In this document: one piece after another, positions 7,849 through 17,542 of the stretch
How positions within the stretch are numbered: position 1 is the stretch's first letter
Layout: every line of letters starts with the position of its first letter
Assembly (NCBI RefSeq): GCF_003339685.1
Contig: NZ_QPKI01000004.1
Coordinates: 98,265 to 162,264, forward strand
Direction of reading: 5' to 3'
DNA length: 64,000 bases
Source: Halomonas sp. DQ26W
Lineage (GTDB): Bacteria > Pseudomonadota > Gammaproteobacteria > Pseudomonadales > Halomonadaceae
The notes under the pieces: model-generated
Told to the model about the DNA's origin: nothing
The model's database searches: none
The model's input: the letters and a program-made list of their open reading frames with translations, nothing else
Position numbers and translations under genes: made by a program

Positions 7849-9741
7849 TCAGTTTCCTTTCTCTTCAGTGATTGCGGTCGGCAACGGCTGCCGGGTGATC
7901 AGGCGCGCCGTCTGCGGAGTGAAGATCAGCTCGACCCGGGTGCCTCCTTCGGTGCGGTTGGTCAGCGTGAGTTCGCCGCCCAGGGTGTGGGCCCGATCGC
8001 GCATGATGACGAGTCCATAGTGCATGGGTGGGGACTCATCGTCCGCCAGGCCCACGCCGTCGTCCTCGATGCGCAGCACGATACGGGCATCCTGGAAGTA
8101 CACCGTAACGGCGGCCCAGTGCGCCTGGGCGTGCTTGTGTATATTGCTCAGGGCCTCCCTGGCGATCTGCAGGACATGGATCTCTTCATTGGGATTGAGC
8201 AGATGGGGCGGCACGTCATAGTGCAGCGCCACCATGGCACCCATGCGATCGGAGAACTCTACCGTGGTCTGGTGAAGGGCCGACTGCAGGCCTGGACCCT
8301 CAAGCTTGAGACGGAAGGTGGTGAGCAGTTCGCGCAACTGACGATAGGCGCTGTTGAGGCCGGTACGCAGCTCGTCGAACACCGCCGCCTGGGTTTCGCG
8401 GGGGGCGTCTTTGCTCTGCATGCGCTCCAGCCGCGCCACCTGCATCTTGAGATAGGAGAGTGACTGGGCCAGCGAGTCGTGCAGTTCACGGGCAATGATG
8501 GTGCGCTCATTCATCAGCGAGATCTGCTGCTCCTCTTCGATGCGCCGCTGCAGGTAGACCGCTGTGGCCAGCTGGTCGGCCAGGGCGTTGAGCAGGCGAC
8601 GAACGCTGTCGGAAAGGCGCTGGCCCTTGGGGTGCCAAATCTCCAAGGTGCCCAACATTTCTTCGCCCACGCTGACCGGCAGCAGCAGGCAATCGCCCCC
8701 TTCTGTATCCGCCAGCCGCATGGGGCTCGGATCGATCAGGCAGGCGTGGCAGTCATGGTCGCGACAGTAGTCCGGACGCCTGGCGGAGCGGGTAGCGAGG
8801 ATCGGAATCTGACGGTTGTCATGGGGGTCGTTGAGCGACAGCCGGATGGGGCCGATCTCCAGCAGTTGCTCGACTTGGCGCAGCATGGGGGCGGCGCTGG
8901 CACACAGGTCGTTGCCGCCGCCGTAGAGCCAGCGGCTGCCATCGTGCAGTACCTGCATCACCTGGCTGCTGCGCTCCAGCTCCCGGGTCTTGTCGGCTAC
9001 CCGCTCTTCCAGCTCGGCATAGCTGGACGCAAGCTGCTCCGCCATGGTGTCGAAGGTGCGACCGAGCATCGCCAGTTCGTCGTTGCCGCTGAGTCGGATG
9101 CGCTGTGAAAAATTGCGCCGTGCGGCTTCCCGGGCAAGTACCATCAACTGGCGCAGTGGTGCTACGAGGTTGTGGCGAATATCGTAGAGGGCAATGATCA
9201 GTACCACGGCGGTCAAGCCCAGGAACAGGATCTGCAGCGCGCTGAGCAGGCGAATCTTGGCTTCGGTGTTCTGCTCGAGTTGATTGACCATGGTATCGAT
9301 CTCGCCCACCAGGCCATCAAGGGCACGATTGAGCGAGTCGATACGCACGTACTGGCTGGCAACGGCTTCGCCTACCTCGGGAGCCAGCTCGTTGTGCCAG
9401 CGAGACAGCACCAGGCGATACTGACGACGCAGCTCATGGGCCTCGGAGACGGGAATCGCGCCGGTTAGTGCGTCGCTGGCCAGTCGCTCCTCGAAGCGAC
9501 GCTTGAGTACGTTTACCTCGGCCTGATGAACCATCAAGGGTGTCCGTTCGTAGCGCTGCAAGGCGCCGACGATCTGATAGGTGTTCATGCGCAGCGAGCC
9601 CGCCACGTTGATGGCCGCGGCATCGCCTCGACTGCCTCCGGCGACCGCCATGGTCACTACGATACTGATCAGCGCCATGGCGCTGATCGCCAGCAGCGAG
9701 GCCACGATGCGGGCCACCAGGGAGCGTTGCAGCAGTTTCAT
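7849..9741 (-). CDS. narX: Nitrate/nitrite sensor histidine kinase NarX
   Basis: 630 residues. Transmembrane segments lie near residues 12-34 and 170-190 and flank a four-helix periplasmic sensor. The sensor has the ligand-binding P-box (INVAGSLRMNTYQI). A HAMP segment follows, then a GAF-like central module with the cysteine cluster YCRDHDCHAC, the H-box ARELHDSLAQSLSYLKMQ (HisKA_3 type) and an HATPase domain with EDDGVG. All hallmark NarX elements are present, so it should autophosphorylate in response to nitrate and signal to NarL. It is transcribed divergently from the 9925-11208 transporter. Confidence 0.95.
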   Translation of the reverse strand: MKLLQRSLVARIVASLLAISAMALISIVVTMAVAGGSRGDAAAINVAGSLRMNTYQIVGALQRYERTPLMVHQAEVNVLKRRFEERLASDALTGAIPVSEAHELRRQYRLVLSRWHNELAPEVGEAVASQYVRIDSLNRALDGLVGEIDTMVNQLEQNTEAKIRLLSALQILFLGLTAVVLIIALYDIRHNLVAPLRQLMVLAREAARRNFSQRIRLSGNDELAMLGRTFDTMAEQLASSYAELEERVADKTRELERSSQVMQVLHDGSRWLYGGGNDLCASAAPMLRQVEQLLEIGPIRLSLNDPHDNRQIPILATRSARRPDYCRDHDCHACLIDPSPMRLADTEGGDCLLLPVSVGEEMLGTLEIWHPKGQRLSDSVRRLLNALADQLATAVYLQRRIEEEQQISLMNERTIIARELHDSLAQSLSYLKMQVARLERMQSKDAPRETQAAVFDELRTGLNSAYRQLRELLTTFRLKLEGPGLQSALHQTTVEFSDRMGAMVALHYDVPPHLLNPNEEIHVLQIAREALSNIHKHAQAHWAAVTVYFQDARIVLRIEDDGVGLADDESPPMHYGLVIMRDRAHTLGGELTLTNRTEGGTRVELIFTPQTARLITRQPLPTAITEEKGN

Positions 9742-9786
9742 CGCCAGGTGCGGTCTCCGAAGTATTACGAGGGTAGGCAGCCACTA

Positions 9787-9855
9787 TACCCCAGTGGGTA
9801 GCCGCTGCACCTCACCCTATTAGGTAGCGGCGGCACCCCATTAAGGGGTACCTCG
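9787..9855. promoter_or_regulatory. Cluster of NarL heptamers between narX and the divergent transporter
   Basis: At least five heptamer-like sites occur here: TACCCCA (9787), GTGGGTA (9794), TTAGGTA (9820), AGGGGTA (9844, a full match to AKRRGTA) and TACCTCG (9849). The dense arrangement in both orientations suggests NarL feedback on narXL and control of the divergent gene. No TTGAT-type FNR box is visible. Confidence 0.55.
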
Positions 9856-9924
9856 CTTGCCCTTTTGACGCTGTGGGCACGGGTGACGAGAATTCTTTGG
9901 ACCACTCCCTCGGAACCACCGTTC

Positions 9925-11208
9925 ATGATGTCTGCCGAAAAAGCCCCAACGGCGGGCCTGCAGGGCGACTATCGTTCGCTGGTGGTCGTGCTGCTGTCAC
10001 CGCTTGCCTTCGCGCTGGTGTTCGCCAGCTGGACCATCTTCGCTGTGTTGGGCGTCGAGTTGAAGAGTGCGCTGAATTTCGGCGAGGTGCAGTTCTCCGT
10101 GTTGCTGGCCATGCCGATGCTCACCGGGGCACTGTCGGCCCTGCCTTTGGCGGCCCTGGCAAATCGCGTCGGCGGCCGACGGGTGATGATTGGCTGCCTG
10201 CTGCTGATCTGCCCCTTCCTGTGGGCTATCGCCCACTCCCGGGAGTACGGTGACTTTCTGCTGGCGGGTGCCGGGCTGGGGTTGGGGGCCGGCTCATTGG
10301 CGGCAGGCCTGGTCTACGTCTCCGCTCTCTGCCCGCGCCGCCACGCCGGCCTGGCGCTGGGGCTCTATGGCGCCGGCATGCTGGGTGCCGGGCTCACCTA
10401 TTTCCTGTTGCCGCTGATCAGCCAGGCCTATGGCTGGCCCATGGCGCCAAAGCTCTTCCTGCTGCCGATACTGCTGGTGGCGGGGCTGCTGTGGCTGTTC
10501 GCCGAGGATGAACCACACCCCGAGGTGCCCGAGCCGGATGTCCTGGACGAGGTTCCGCCCACGCCAGCAGGGCGGTGGCGAGATGGTTTCCCCTCACTGG
10601 CCGTCTGGCGGCTGGCTCTCTACTACAGCTTCTTTTATGGCGCCTTCGTGGCGCTGGCATTATGGCTGCCCGCCTATCTTGCGGCCCAGTACCAGTTGTC
10701 GCTGAAGAGCGCGGCACTCTGGGCGCTGCTGTTCACGCTGCCGGGCGGCCTGGGGCAAATCGTGGGAGGTAGCCTGGCCGATCGGCGCGACTTCCGCGAT
10801 TTGCGCTGGTGGGTGAGTTCCTGCGTGATGGTCTGCCTGTTCCTGCTCTCCTACCCCGATTTCACCATGCAGATCCATGGCGTGCATGGCGACCTGACGC
10901 TGCGCTTTTCCATGCCCCTGTGGGGGTTTATCAGCCTGCTGGGGGTGATGGGGCTGGCTATGGGCATCGGCAAGGGCAGCCTGATGTGCCTGCTGCACCG
11001 CGACTACGGCGACGATATGGCTCGCTCGGGCGGGCTGGCGCTGGCCCTGGGCGGACTCTTCGCTGCCGTTTTGCCGCTGATGTTCGTGCTCGGTAACGAG
11101 TGGATCGGCGTGCGCACCGCCGGCTTCATGTTTCTCTACGCGGCGCTTGCGGTTTGCATGCTGGCCATGCTCTGGGACTCCGCAACCCATGCCGACACCC
11201 CTTCCTGA
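9925..11208 (+). CDS. MFS transporter, divergent NNP/NarK-like
   Basis: A 427-residue, 12-helix major facilitator beginning MMSAEKAPTAGLQGDYRSL. NNP-like features are recognisable but worn: LTGALSALPLAALANRVGGRR replaces the arginine-bearing helix 2 motif, and GLGAGSLAAGLVYVSALCP replaces the nitrate signature, so the substrate-binding arginine of helix 2 appears to be missing. The ATG-ATG pair at 9925 is the likeliest start; a TTG at 9865 in frame is less convincing. It is immediately upstream of narGHJI and divergent from narX, with shared NarL boxes. The substrate may be nitrate or nitrite but could differ given the altered motif. Confidence 0.75.
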   Translation: MMSAEKAPTAGLQGDYRSLVVVLLSPLAFALVFASWTIFAVLGVELKSALNFGEVQFSVLLAMPMLTGALSALPLAALANRVGGRRVMIGCLLLICPFLWAIAHSREYGDFLLAGAGLGLGAGSLAAGLVYVSALCPRRHAGLALGLYGAGMLGAGLTYFLLPLISQAYGWPMAPKLFLLPILLVAGLLWLFAEDEPHPEVPEPDVLDEVPPTPAGRWRDGFPSLAVWRLALYYSFFYGAFVALALWLPAYLAAQYQLSLKSAALWALLFTLPGGLGQIVGGSLADRRDFRDLRWWVSSCVMVCLFLLSYPDFTMQIHGVHGDLTLRFSMPLWGFISLLGVMGLAMGIGKGSLMCLLHRDYGDDMARSGGLALALGGLFAAVLPLMFVLGNEWIGVRTAGFMFLYAALAVCMLAMLWDSATHADTPS

Positions 11209-11233
11209 CGAGGCTTATCCCCTTTCGCTCGGG

Positions 11234-11274
11234 TACCTATCACCTTGTGGGTAGTTGGGGTGTATATGGAGGTA
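11234..11274 (+). promoter_or_regulatory. NarL heptamer cluster in the narG leader
   Basis: TACCTAT at 11234-11240 fully matches TACYYMT. Inverted sites GTGGGTA (11247-11253) and GGAGGTA (11268-11274) each match six of seven. The 207-base gap between the transporter and narG contains no gene. I looked for an FNR box and found none convincing. Confidence 0.5.
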
Positions 11275-11415
11275 ACCGGGCAGTAATCCAGGTTTGGTTC
11301 CTCCAGAATCCTCTCCAAGAACCTGCCCCGACAGTCGTGTGGAACACGGCGCACGACACGGCAGGCGGGGTGGCCCGGGTGCCACGCATCATTTCAAGAA
11401 GCCTGGAGATCGACC

Positions 11416-14400
11416 ATGAGTCACTTCTTAGATCGGCTGAATTTCTTCCGCAAGGCTCGCGAGCCCTTCGCCAATGACCATGGCGAGACCCGTGACGAAT
11501 CGCGTGGCTGGGAAGACAGCTACCGGCAGCGCTGGCAGCATGACAAGGTCGTGCGCAGCACCCACGGCGTGAACTGCACCGGCTCCTGTAGCTGGAAGAT
11601 CTACGTCAAGAACGGCCTGGTCACCTGGGAGACCCAGCAGACCGACTACCCGCGCACCCGCCCGGACCTGCCCAACCATGAGCCGCGTGGCTGCCCGCGT
11701 GGCGCCAGCTACTCCTGGTACATGTACAGCGCCAACCGCCTCAAGTATCCGCTGGTCAGAAAGCCGCTGCTCAAGCTGTGGCGCGATGCCCTCAAGGAGA
11801 AGAATGACCCGGTCGACGCCTGGGCCTCCATCGTCGAGGACCCGGCCAAGACCAAGCAGTACAAGCGTGCCCGCGGCATGGGTGGCTTCGTGCGCGCCAA
11901 CTGGGACGAGCTCAACGAGCTGATCGCTGCCTCCAACGTCTACACCGCCAAGCAGTACGGCCCGGACCGCATCATCGGCTTTTCACCGATCCCCGCCATG
12001 TCCATGGTCAGCTACGCCGCGGGCAGCCGTTACCTGTCGCTGATCGGTGGCGTCTGCATGAGCTTCTACGATTGGTACTGCGACCTGCCGCCGGCCAGCC
12101 CCCAGACCTGGGGCGAGCAGACCGACGTGCCGGAATCGGCCGACTGGTACAACTCCGGCTACATCATCGCCTGGGGCTCCAACGTGCCCCAGACCCGTAC
12201 CCCGGATGCCCACTTCTTCACCGAAGTGCGCTACAAGGGCACCAAGACCGTCTCCATCACCCCGGACTACGCCGAGGTCTCCAAGCTCACCGACGAATGG
12301 CTGTCGGTCAAGCAGGGCACCGACGCCGCGCTCGGCATGGCCATGGGCCACGTGATCCTCAAGGAGTTCCACCTCGACAACCCCAGCGCCTACTTCACCG
12401 AGTACGTGCGCCAGTACTCCGACATGCCTTTCCTGGTCGAGCTGGAGCCCCGGGAGGATGGTAGCTATGCCCCCGGCCGGCAGATGCGTGCTAGCGACTT
12501 CGAGGCGAGCCTGGGCCAGGGCAACAACCCGGAGTGGAAGACCGTCGCCTGGGACGAGACCCGCGATCAGCTGGTGGTGCCGCGCGGTTCCATCGGTTTT
12601 CGCTGGGGCGAGACCGGCGATGAGGTGGGCAAGTGGAACCTCGAGCCACTCGATGCCGAAGGCGCCGAGATCAAGCCGCTGCTGAGCCTGGCCGAGCACC
12701 ATGACGACGTGGCCCGGGTCGCCTTCCCCTACTTCGGCGGCATCGCCCACGAGCACTTCGACCACGTGGCCGGCAACGAACTGCTGTTCCACAGCCTGCC
12801 TGTCAAGCGCCTGAAGAAGGCTGACGGCAGTGACGTGCTGGCGGTCACCGTCTTCGACCTGATGTGCGCCAACTACGGCATCGACCGTGGTTTCGGCAAA
12901 GAGGGAGAGGACGACGGCGCCACTGCCTACGACCAGGTCCGCCCCTACACCCCGGCCTGGCAGGAGAAGATCACCGGCGTGCCTGCCGAGCAGGTCGCTC
13001 GCATCGCCCGTGAGTTCGCCGACAACGCCGACAAGACCCAGGGTCGCTCCATGATCATCGTCGGTGCGGCGATGAACCACTGGTACCACATGGACATGAA
13101 CTACCGCGGCCTGATCAACATGCTGGTCATGTGCGGCTGTATCGGTCAAAGCGGCGGCGGTTGGGCACACTACGTGGGGCAGGAGAAACTGCGCCCGCAG
13201 ACCGGCTGGACCCCGCTGGCCTTCGGCCTCGACTGGCAGCGCCCGCCGCGCCACATGAACTCCACCTCCTTCTTCTACAACCACTCCTCCCAGTGGCGCT
13301 ACGAGAAGCTCGAGATCAAGGAGATCCTGTCGCCGCTGGCCAAGGCCGAGGACTACCCCGGCAGCCTGATCGACTTCAACGTGCGCTCCGAGCGCATGGG
13401 CTGGCTGCCCTCCGCGCCGCAGCTCGGCACCAACCCGCTGCGCCTGGCCAAGGCCGCGGAAGCCGCCGGCATGTCCACCAAGGACTACGCCGTACAGCAG
13501 CTCAAGAGCGGCGAGCTGGCGTTTGCCGCGGAAGATCCGGACAACGCCCAGAACTTCCCGCGCAACATGTTCATCTGGCGCTCCAACCTGCTGGGCAGCT
13601 CGGGCAAGGGCCACGAGTACATGCTCAAGTACCTGCTGGGCACCCGCCACGGCATCCAGGGCAAGGACCTGGGTGACTTCGGCGGCCAGAAGCCCCAGGA
13701 AGTGAAGTGGCACGACGAGGCGCCGGAAGGCAAGCTCGACCTGGTGGTCACCCTGGACTTCCGCATGTCCTCCACCTGCCTCTATTCGGACATCGTGCTG
13801 CCCACGGCCACCTGGTACGAGAAGGACGACCTCAATACCTCGGACATGCACCCCTTCATCCACCCGCTGACCGCGGCCACCGACCCGGCGTGGGAGTCGC
13901 GCAGCGACTGGGACATCTACAAGGGCATCGCCAAGGCCTTCTCGAAGGTCTGCGTGGGACACCTGGGCGAGGAGACCGACCTGGTCACCCTGCCGCACCA
14001 GCACGACTCCCCCGCCGAGCTGGCCCAGGTCGAGGTAAAGGACTGGAAGAAGGGCGAGTGCGAGATGATCCCCGGCAAGACCATGCCGGCGCTGATCGAG
14101 GTCAAGCGCAACTATCCCGAAACCTTTGATCGCTTCACCTCCGTGGGGCCGCTGCTGGAGAGCATCGGCAACGGCGGCAAGGGGATCGCCTGGAACACCG
14201 ATAGCGAGGTCGAGCTGCTCGGCAAGCTCAATCACTGCAAGCTGGACGGACCGCACAAGGGACGCCCGCAGATCGAGACGGCCATCGATGCCGCCGAGAT
14301 GATCCTGACCCTGGCGCCGGAGACCAACGGCCACGTGGCGGTCAAGGCCTGGGACGCACTGTCCAAGATCACCGGCCGCGACCACACCCACCTGGCGAGG

Positions 14401-15180
14401 CCCAAGCAGGAGGAGAAGATCCGCTTCCGCGACGTGGTCGCCCAGCCGCGCAAGATCATCTCGAGCCCGACCTGGTCCGGCCTGGAGGACGAGCACGTCT
14501 CCTACAACGCCGGCTACACCAACGTCCACGAGATGATTCCGTGGCGCACCGTCAGCGGCCGCCAGCAGTTCTACCAGGATCACCCCTGGATGCGCGCCTT
14601 CGGCGAGAGCCTGCTGGTCTACCGTCCGCCGATCAACACCAAGACGGTCACCGGGTTCGACCTGCCCGAGGACAACGGCTATCCGACCAAGGCGCTGAAC
14701 TGGATCACCCCGCACCAGAAGTGGGGTATCCACTCCACCTACAGCGACAACCTGCTGATGCTGACGCTGAACCGCGGCGGCCCGGTGGTGTGGATGTCGG
14801 AGACCGATGCCCAGGAGATCGGCATCGAGGACAACGACTGGATCGAGCTCTACAACGCCAACGGCGCCATCACCGCGCGGGCCATCGTCAGCCAGCGGGT
14901 CAAGGCCGGCATGGTGATGATGTACCACGCCCAGGAACGCAACGTGAACGTGCCGGGCTCCGAGGTCACCAAGACCCGCGGCGGCATGCACAACTCCGTG
15001 ACCCGGGTCTGCCCCAAGCCGACCCACATGATCGGCGGCTACGCACAGCTCTCTTACAGCTTCAACTACTACGGAACCGTTGGCTCCAACCGCGATGAAT
15101 TCGTCCTGATACGCAAGATGAAGAGAATCGACTGGCTGGACGGCGAAGGCAACGACAGCGTTCAGGAGGCCGTGAAATGA
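11416..15180 (+). CDS. narG: Respiratory nitrate reductase, alpha subunit NarG
   Basis: 1254 residues, the usual NarG length. It reduces nitrate to nitrite at a bis-MGD molybdenum centre on the cytoplasmic face of the membrane. The FS0 cluster ligands are visible as H50, C54, C58 and C93, and the molybdenum-ligand aspartate is D223 in YCDLPPASP. A good ribosome-binding site (CCTGGAGATCGACC) precedes the ATG. There is no Tat signal peptide, as expected for cytoplasmic NarG. It overlaps narH by four bases (ATGA), so the subunits are translationally coupled. Confidence 0.97.
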   Translation: MSHFLDRLNFFRKAREPFANDHGETRDESRGWEDSYRQRWQHDKVVRSTHGVNCTGSCSWKIYVKNGLVTWETQQTDYPRTRPDLPNHEPRGCPRGASYSWYMYSANRLKYPLVRKPLLKLWRDALKEKNDPVDAWASIVEDPAKTKQYKRARGMGGFVRANWDELNELIAASNVYTAKQYGPDRIIGFSPIPAMSMVSYAAGSRYLSLIGGVCMSFYDWYCDLPPASPQTWGEQTDVPESADWYNSGYIIAWGSNVPQTRTPDAHFFTEVRYKGTKTVSITPDYAEVSKLTDEWLSVKQGTDAALGMAMGHVILKEFHLDNPSAYFTEYVRQYSDMPFLVELEPREDGSYAPGRQMRASDFEASLGQGNNPEWKTVAWDETRDQLVVPRGSIGFRWGETGDEVGKWNLEPLDAEGAEIKPLLSLAEHHDDVARVAFPYFGGIAHEHFDHVAGNELLFHSLPVKRLKKADGSDVLAVTVFDLMCANYGIDRGFGKEGEDDGATAYDQVRPYTPAWQEKITGVPAEQVARIAREFADNADKTQGRSMIIVGAAMNHWYHMDMNYRGLINMLVMCGCIGQSGGGWAHYVGQEKLRPQTGWTPLAFGLDWQRPPRHMNSTSFFYNHSSQWRYEKLEIKEILSPLAKAEDYPGSLIDFNVRSERMGWLPSAPQLGTNPLRLAKAAEAAGMSTKDYAVQQLKSGELAFAAEDPDNAQNFPRNMFIWRSNLLGSSGKGHEYMLKYLLGTRHGIQGKDLGDFGGQKPQEVKWHDEAPEGKLDLVVTLDFRMSSTCLYSDIVLPTATWYEKDDLNTSDMHPFIHPLTAATDPAWESRSDWDIYKGIAKAFSKVCVGHLGEETDLVTLPHQHDSPAELAQVEVKDWKKGECEMIPGKTMPALIEVKRNYPETFDRFTSVGPLLESIGNGGKGIAWNTDSEVELLGKLNHCKLDGPHKGRPQIETAIDAAEMILTLAPETNGHVAVKAWDALSKITGRDHTHLARPKQEEKIRFRDVVAQPRKIISSPTWSGLEDEHVSYNAGYTNVHEMIPWRTVSGRQQFYQDHPWMRAFGESLLVYRPPINTKTVTGFDLPEDNGYPTKALNWITPHQKWGIHSTYSDNLLMLTLNRGGPVVWMSETDAQEIGIEDNDWIELYNANGAITARAIVSQRVKAGMVMMYHAQERNVNVPGSEVTKTRGGMHNSVTRVCPKPTHMIGGYAQLSYSFNYYGTVGSNRDEFVLIRKMKRIDWLDGEGNDSVQEAVK

Positions 15181-16754
15181 AAATTCGTTCCCAGGTAGGC
15201 ATGGTCCTCAACCTCGACAAGTGCATCGGCTGTCACACCTGCTCGATCACCTGCAAGAACGTCTGGACCAGCCGTGAAGGCATGGAATACGCCTGGTTCA
15301 ACAACGTCGAGACCAAGCCCGGCATCGGTTACCCGAAGGAGTGGGAGAACCAGAAGAAGTGGAAGGGTGGCTGGCTGCGTCGTGCCGATGGCAAGATCGA
15401 GCCGCGCATCGGCGGCAAGTGGCGGGTGCTGGCGAACATCTTCGCCAACCCCGACCTGCCCGAACTCGACGACTACTACGAGCCGTTCGACTTCGACTAC
15501 GAGCACCTGCATACCGCCAAGCAGGCCGATCACCAGCCGGTGGCGCGTCCGCGCTCGCTGGTCTCCGGCGAGCGCATGAAGAAGATCGAATGGGGTCCCA
15601 ACTGGGAGGAGATCCTCGGCACCGAATTCGCAAAGCGGCGCAAGGATTCCAACTTTGAGAAGATCCAGGCCGACATCTACGGCCAGTTCGAAAACACCTT
15701 CATGATGTACCTGCCGCGCCTGTGCGAGCACTGCTTGAACCCGACCTGCGTGGCCTCGTGCCCCAGCGGCGCGATATACAAGCGGGAAGAGGACGGTATC
15801 GTCCTGATCGACCAGGACAAATGCCGCGGCTGGCGGATGTGCATCTCCGGCTGCCCGTACAAGAAGATCTACTACAACTGGAAGACTGGTAAGTCCGAGA
15901 AGTGCATCTTCTGCTACCCGCGTATCGAGGCGGGCATGCCGACCATCTGCTCCGAAACCTGCGTGGGGCGCATCCGCTACCTCGGCGTGCTGCTCTATGA
16001 CGCCGACCGCATCGAGGAAGTGGCCAGCTCGCCGGATGAGCGCGACCTCTACCATCGTCAGCGCGAGATATTCCTGGACCCCAACGACCCGGAAGTGATC
16101 GCTCAGGCGAAGAGGGACGGCATCACCGACAACGTGATCAAGGCCGCCCAGGCATCGCCTGTCTACAAGATGGCCATGGAATGGGGGCTGGCGTTGCCGC
16201 TGCACCCGGAATACCGCACCCTGCCGATGGTCTGGTACGTGCCGCCCCTGTCGCCGATCCAGTCGGCCGCCGAGGCCGGCAAGATCGAGTACGACGGCGT
16301 GCTGCCCAAGATCGAGTCGCTGCGCATCCCGGTGAGGTATCTCGCCAACATGCTCACCGCCGGTGAGGAGGAGCCCGTGGTGCTGGCGCTCAAGCGGCTG
16401 ATGGCGATGCGTGTCTTCATGCGCAACCGGCACGTGGAAGGCAAGCACGATACCGAGGTGCTCGACGCCGTGGGCCTCTCCGAGGCCCAGGTGGAGGAGA
16501 TGTATCGCTATCTCGCCATCGCCAACTACGAGGACCGCTTCGTGATCCCCACCAGCCATCGCGAGATGGCCACCGAGGCCTTCCCGGAGCGCGGAGGCTG
16601 CGGCTTCAGCTTCGGCGACGGCTGTCACGGTGAGAGCAAGCCAAGCTTGTTCAACGGTCGTTCCCAGACCTCCCTGCTGGTCAAACCGGTGGACGTCTTC
16701 GATCCCAAGGCCGCGGCCGGGAAGACGGCTGCCAAGGAGAAGCACCATGGCTGA
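15177..16754 (+). CDS. narH: Respiratory nitrate reductase, beta subunit NarH
   Basis: 525 residues carrying four cysteine clusters for electron transfer from NarI to NarG. The first is CIGCHTCSITCKNVW near the N-terminus. The others lie in CEHCLNPTCVASCPSGA, CRGWRMCISGCPYKK and CIFCYPR...CSETCVG. The tryptophan in CRGWR, in place of a cysteine, is the NarH hallmark that yields one [3Fe-4S] centre. It overlaps narG upstream and narJ downstream by eight bases. Confidence 0.97.
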   Translation: MKIRSQVGMVLNLDKCIGCHTCSITCKNVWTSREGMEYAWFNNVETKPGIGYPKEWENQKKWKGGWLRRADGKIEPRIGGKWRVLANIFANPDLPELDDYYEPFDFDYEHLHTAKQADHQPVARPRSLVSGERMKKIEWGPNWEEILGTEFAKRRKDSNFEKIQADIYGQFENTFMMYLPRLCEHCLNPTCVASCPSGAIYKREEDGIVLIDQDKCRGWRMCISGCPYKKIYYNWKTGKSEKCIFCYPRIEAGMPTICSETCVGRIRYLGVLLYDADRIEEVASSPDERDLYHRQREIFLDPNDPEVIAQAKRDGITDNVIKAAQASPVYKMAMEWGLALPLHPEYRTLPMVWYVPPLSPIQSAAEAGKIEYDGVLPKIESLRIPVRYLANMLTAGEEEPVVLALKRLMAMRVFMRNRHVEGKHDTEVLDAVGLSEAQVEEMYRYLAIANYEDRFVIPTSHREMATEAFPERGGCGFSFGDGCHGESKPSLFNGRSQTSLLVKPVDVFDPKAAAGKTAAKEKHHG

Positions 16755-17529
16755 TGTCGCACTCCAGTTACCCCAGGCCGAGCTTGGCATGCGCAGCCTG
16801 CGCGTGCTCGCCCGCCTGCTGGACTATCCGACCGAGGCGCTCCAGGGCGCCGTGGATGAGCTGATCGAGGCGATCTATGTCGAGCGCCGTCTATCGACGG
16901 CGCTGCGTGCCGACCTGATGAGCTGGTGCCAGCGCATCAGTGAGGCCGACCTGCTGGAACTGCAGTCCGAGTACGTGGCGCTGTTCGACAAGGGCCGCGC
17001 TCACTCTCTGCTGCTGTTCGAGCATGTCCATGGTGAATCCCGCGATCGTGGCCAGGCCATGGTCGACCTGATGAACGAGTACCAGCAAGCCGGCTTCGAG
17101 CTGGATGCCCGCGAACTGCCGGACTACCTGCCGCTGTTCCTGGAATATCTCTCCACCCGCAGCGAGGCCGAGATAGGCCGCTGGCTGGGTGAGATCCGCC
17201 ACATCCTGGCGCTGCTGGCGGCGCGTCTGGAGGAGCGTGGCACCGACCACGCCTTGGTGATGCGCGCCCTGCTGGCGATGATCGGCGCCGAGGAGGAGGT
17301 GGAAGCCCAGCGTGAGACCGTGGTGGGTGAGAGTCGTGACGACACCCCCGAGGCGCTCGATGCGGTATGGGAAGAGGAGGCGGTGCGCTTTTCCGCCAAG
17401 TCCGATGAGGACTGCGCGCTGCAGTCCGCCGAAGGGCGCCGTCTGGCCGAGCGCAAGCGCGAGACTCAGAGCCAGCCGGTACGGATCATGTCACCCGGGG
17501 CGGATGCGCCTCGCGTGAGCGGTCGTTAA
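16747..17529 (+). CDS. narJ: Nitrate reductase assembly chaperone NarJ
   Basis: 260 residues, with the helical NarJ/TorD-family chaperone domain over about residues 15-170 (LRVLARLLDYP, then ELQSEYVALFDKGRAHSLLLFEHVHGESRDRG). The DKGRAHSLLLFEH segment is characteristic. NarJ binds NarG and is needed for molybdenum cofactor insertion and membrane attachment. The start at 16747 overlaps the end of narH; the in-frame extension upstream lies within narH. The C-terminal 60 residues are charged and probably disordered. Confidence 0.95.
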   Translation: MADVALQLPQAELGMRSLRVLARLLDYPTEALQGAVDELIEAIYVERRLSTALRADLMSWCQRISEADLLELQSEYVALFDKGRAHSLLLFEHVHGESRDRGQAMVDLMNEYQQAGFELDARELPDYLPLFLEYLSTRSEAEIGRWLGEIRHILALLAARLEERGTDHALVMRALLAMIGAEEEVEAQRETVVGESRDDTPEALDAVWEEEAVRFSAKSDEDCALQSAEGRRLAERKRETQSQPVRIMSPGADAPRVSGR

Positions 17530-17542
17530 CAGGAGAACTGTC

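Noticed and set aside
11209..11415. FNR box in the narG leader
   Set aside because: I searched both strands for TTGAT-N4-ATCAA with up to two mismatches by eye and saw none; only NarL heptamers are present.
11983..15027. 1014-codon open frame antisense to narG
   Set aside because: It mirrors narG codon structure, its translation is low-complexity (V/L/G/H-rich) with no fold, and narG is unmistakably real. The same holds for the long antisense frames at 15162-16790 and 44967-47054.
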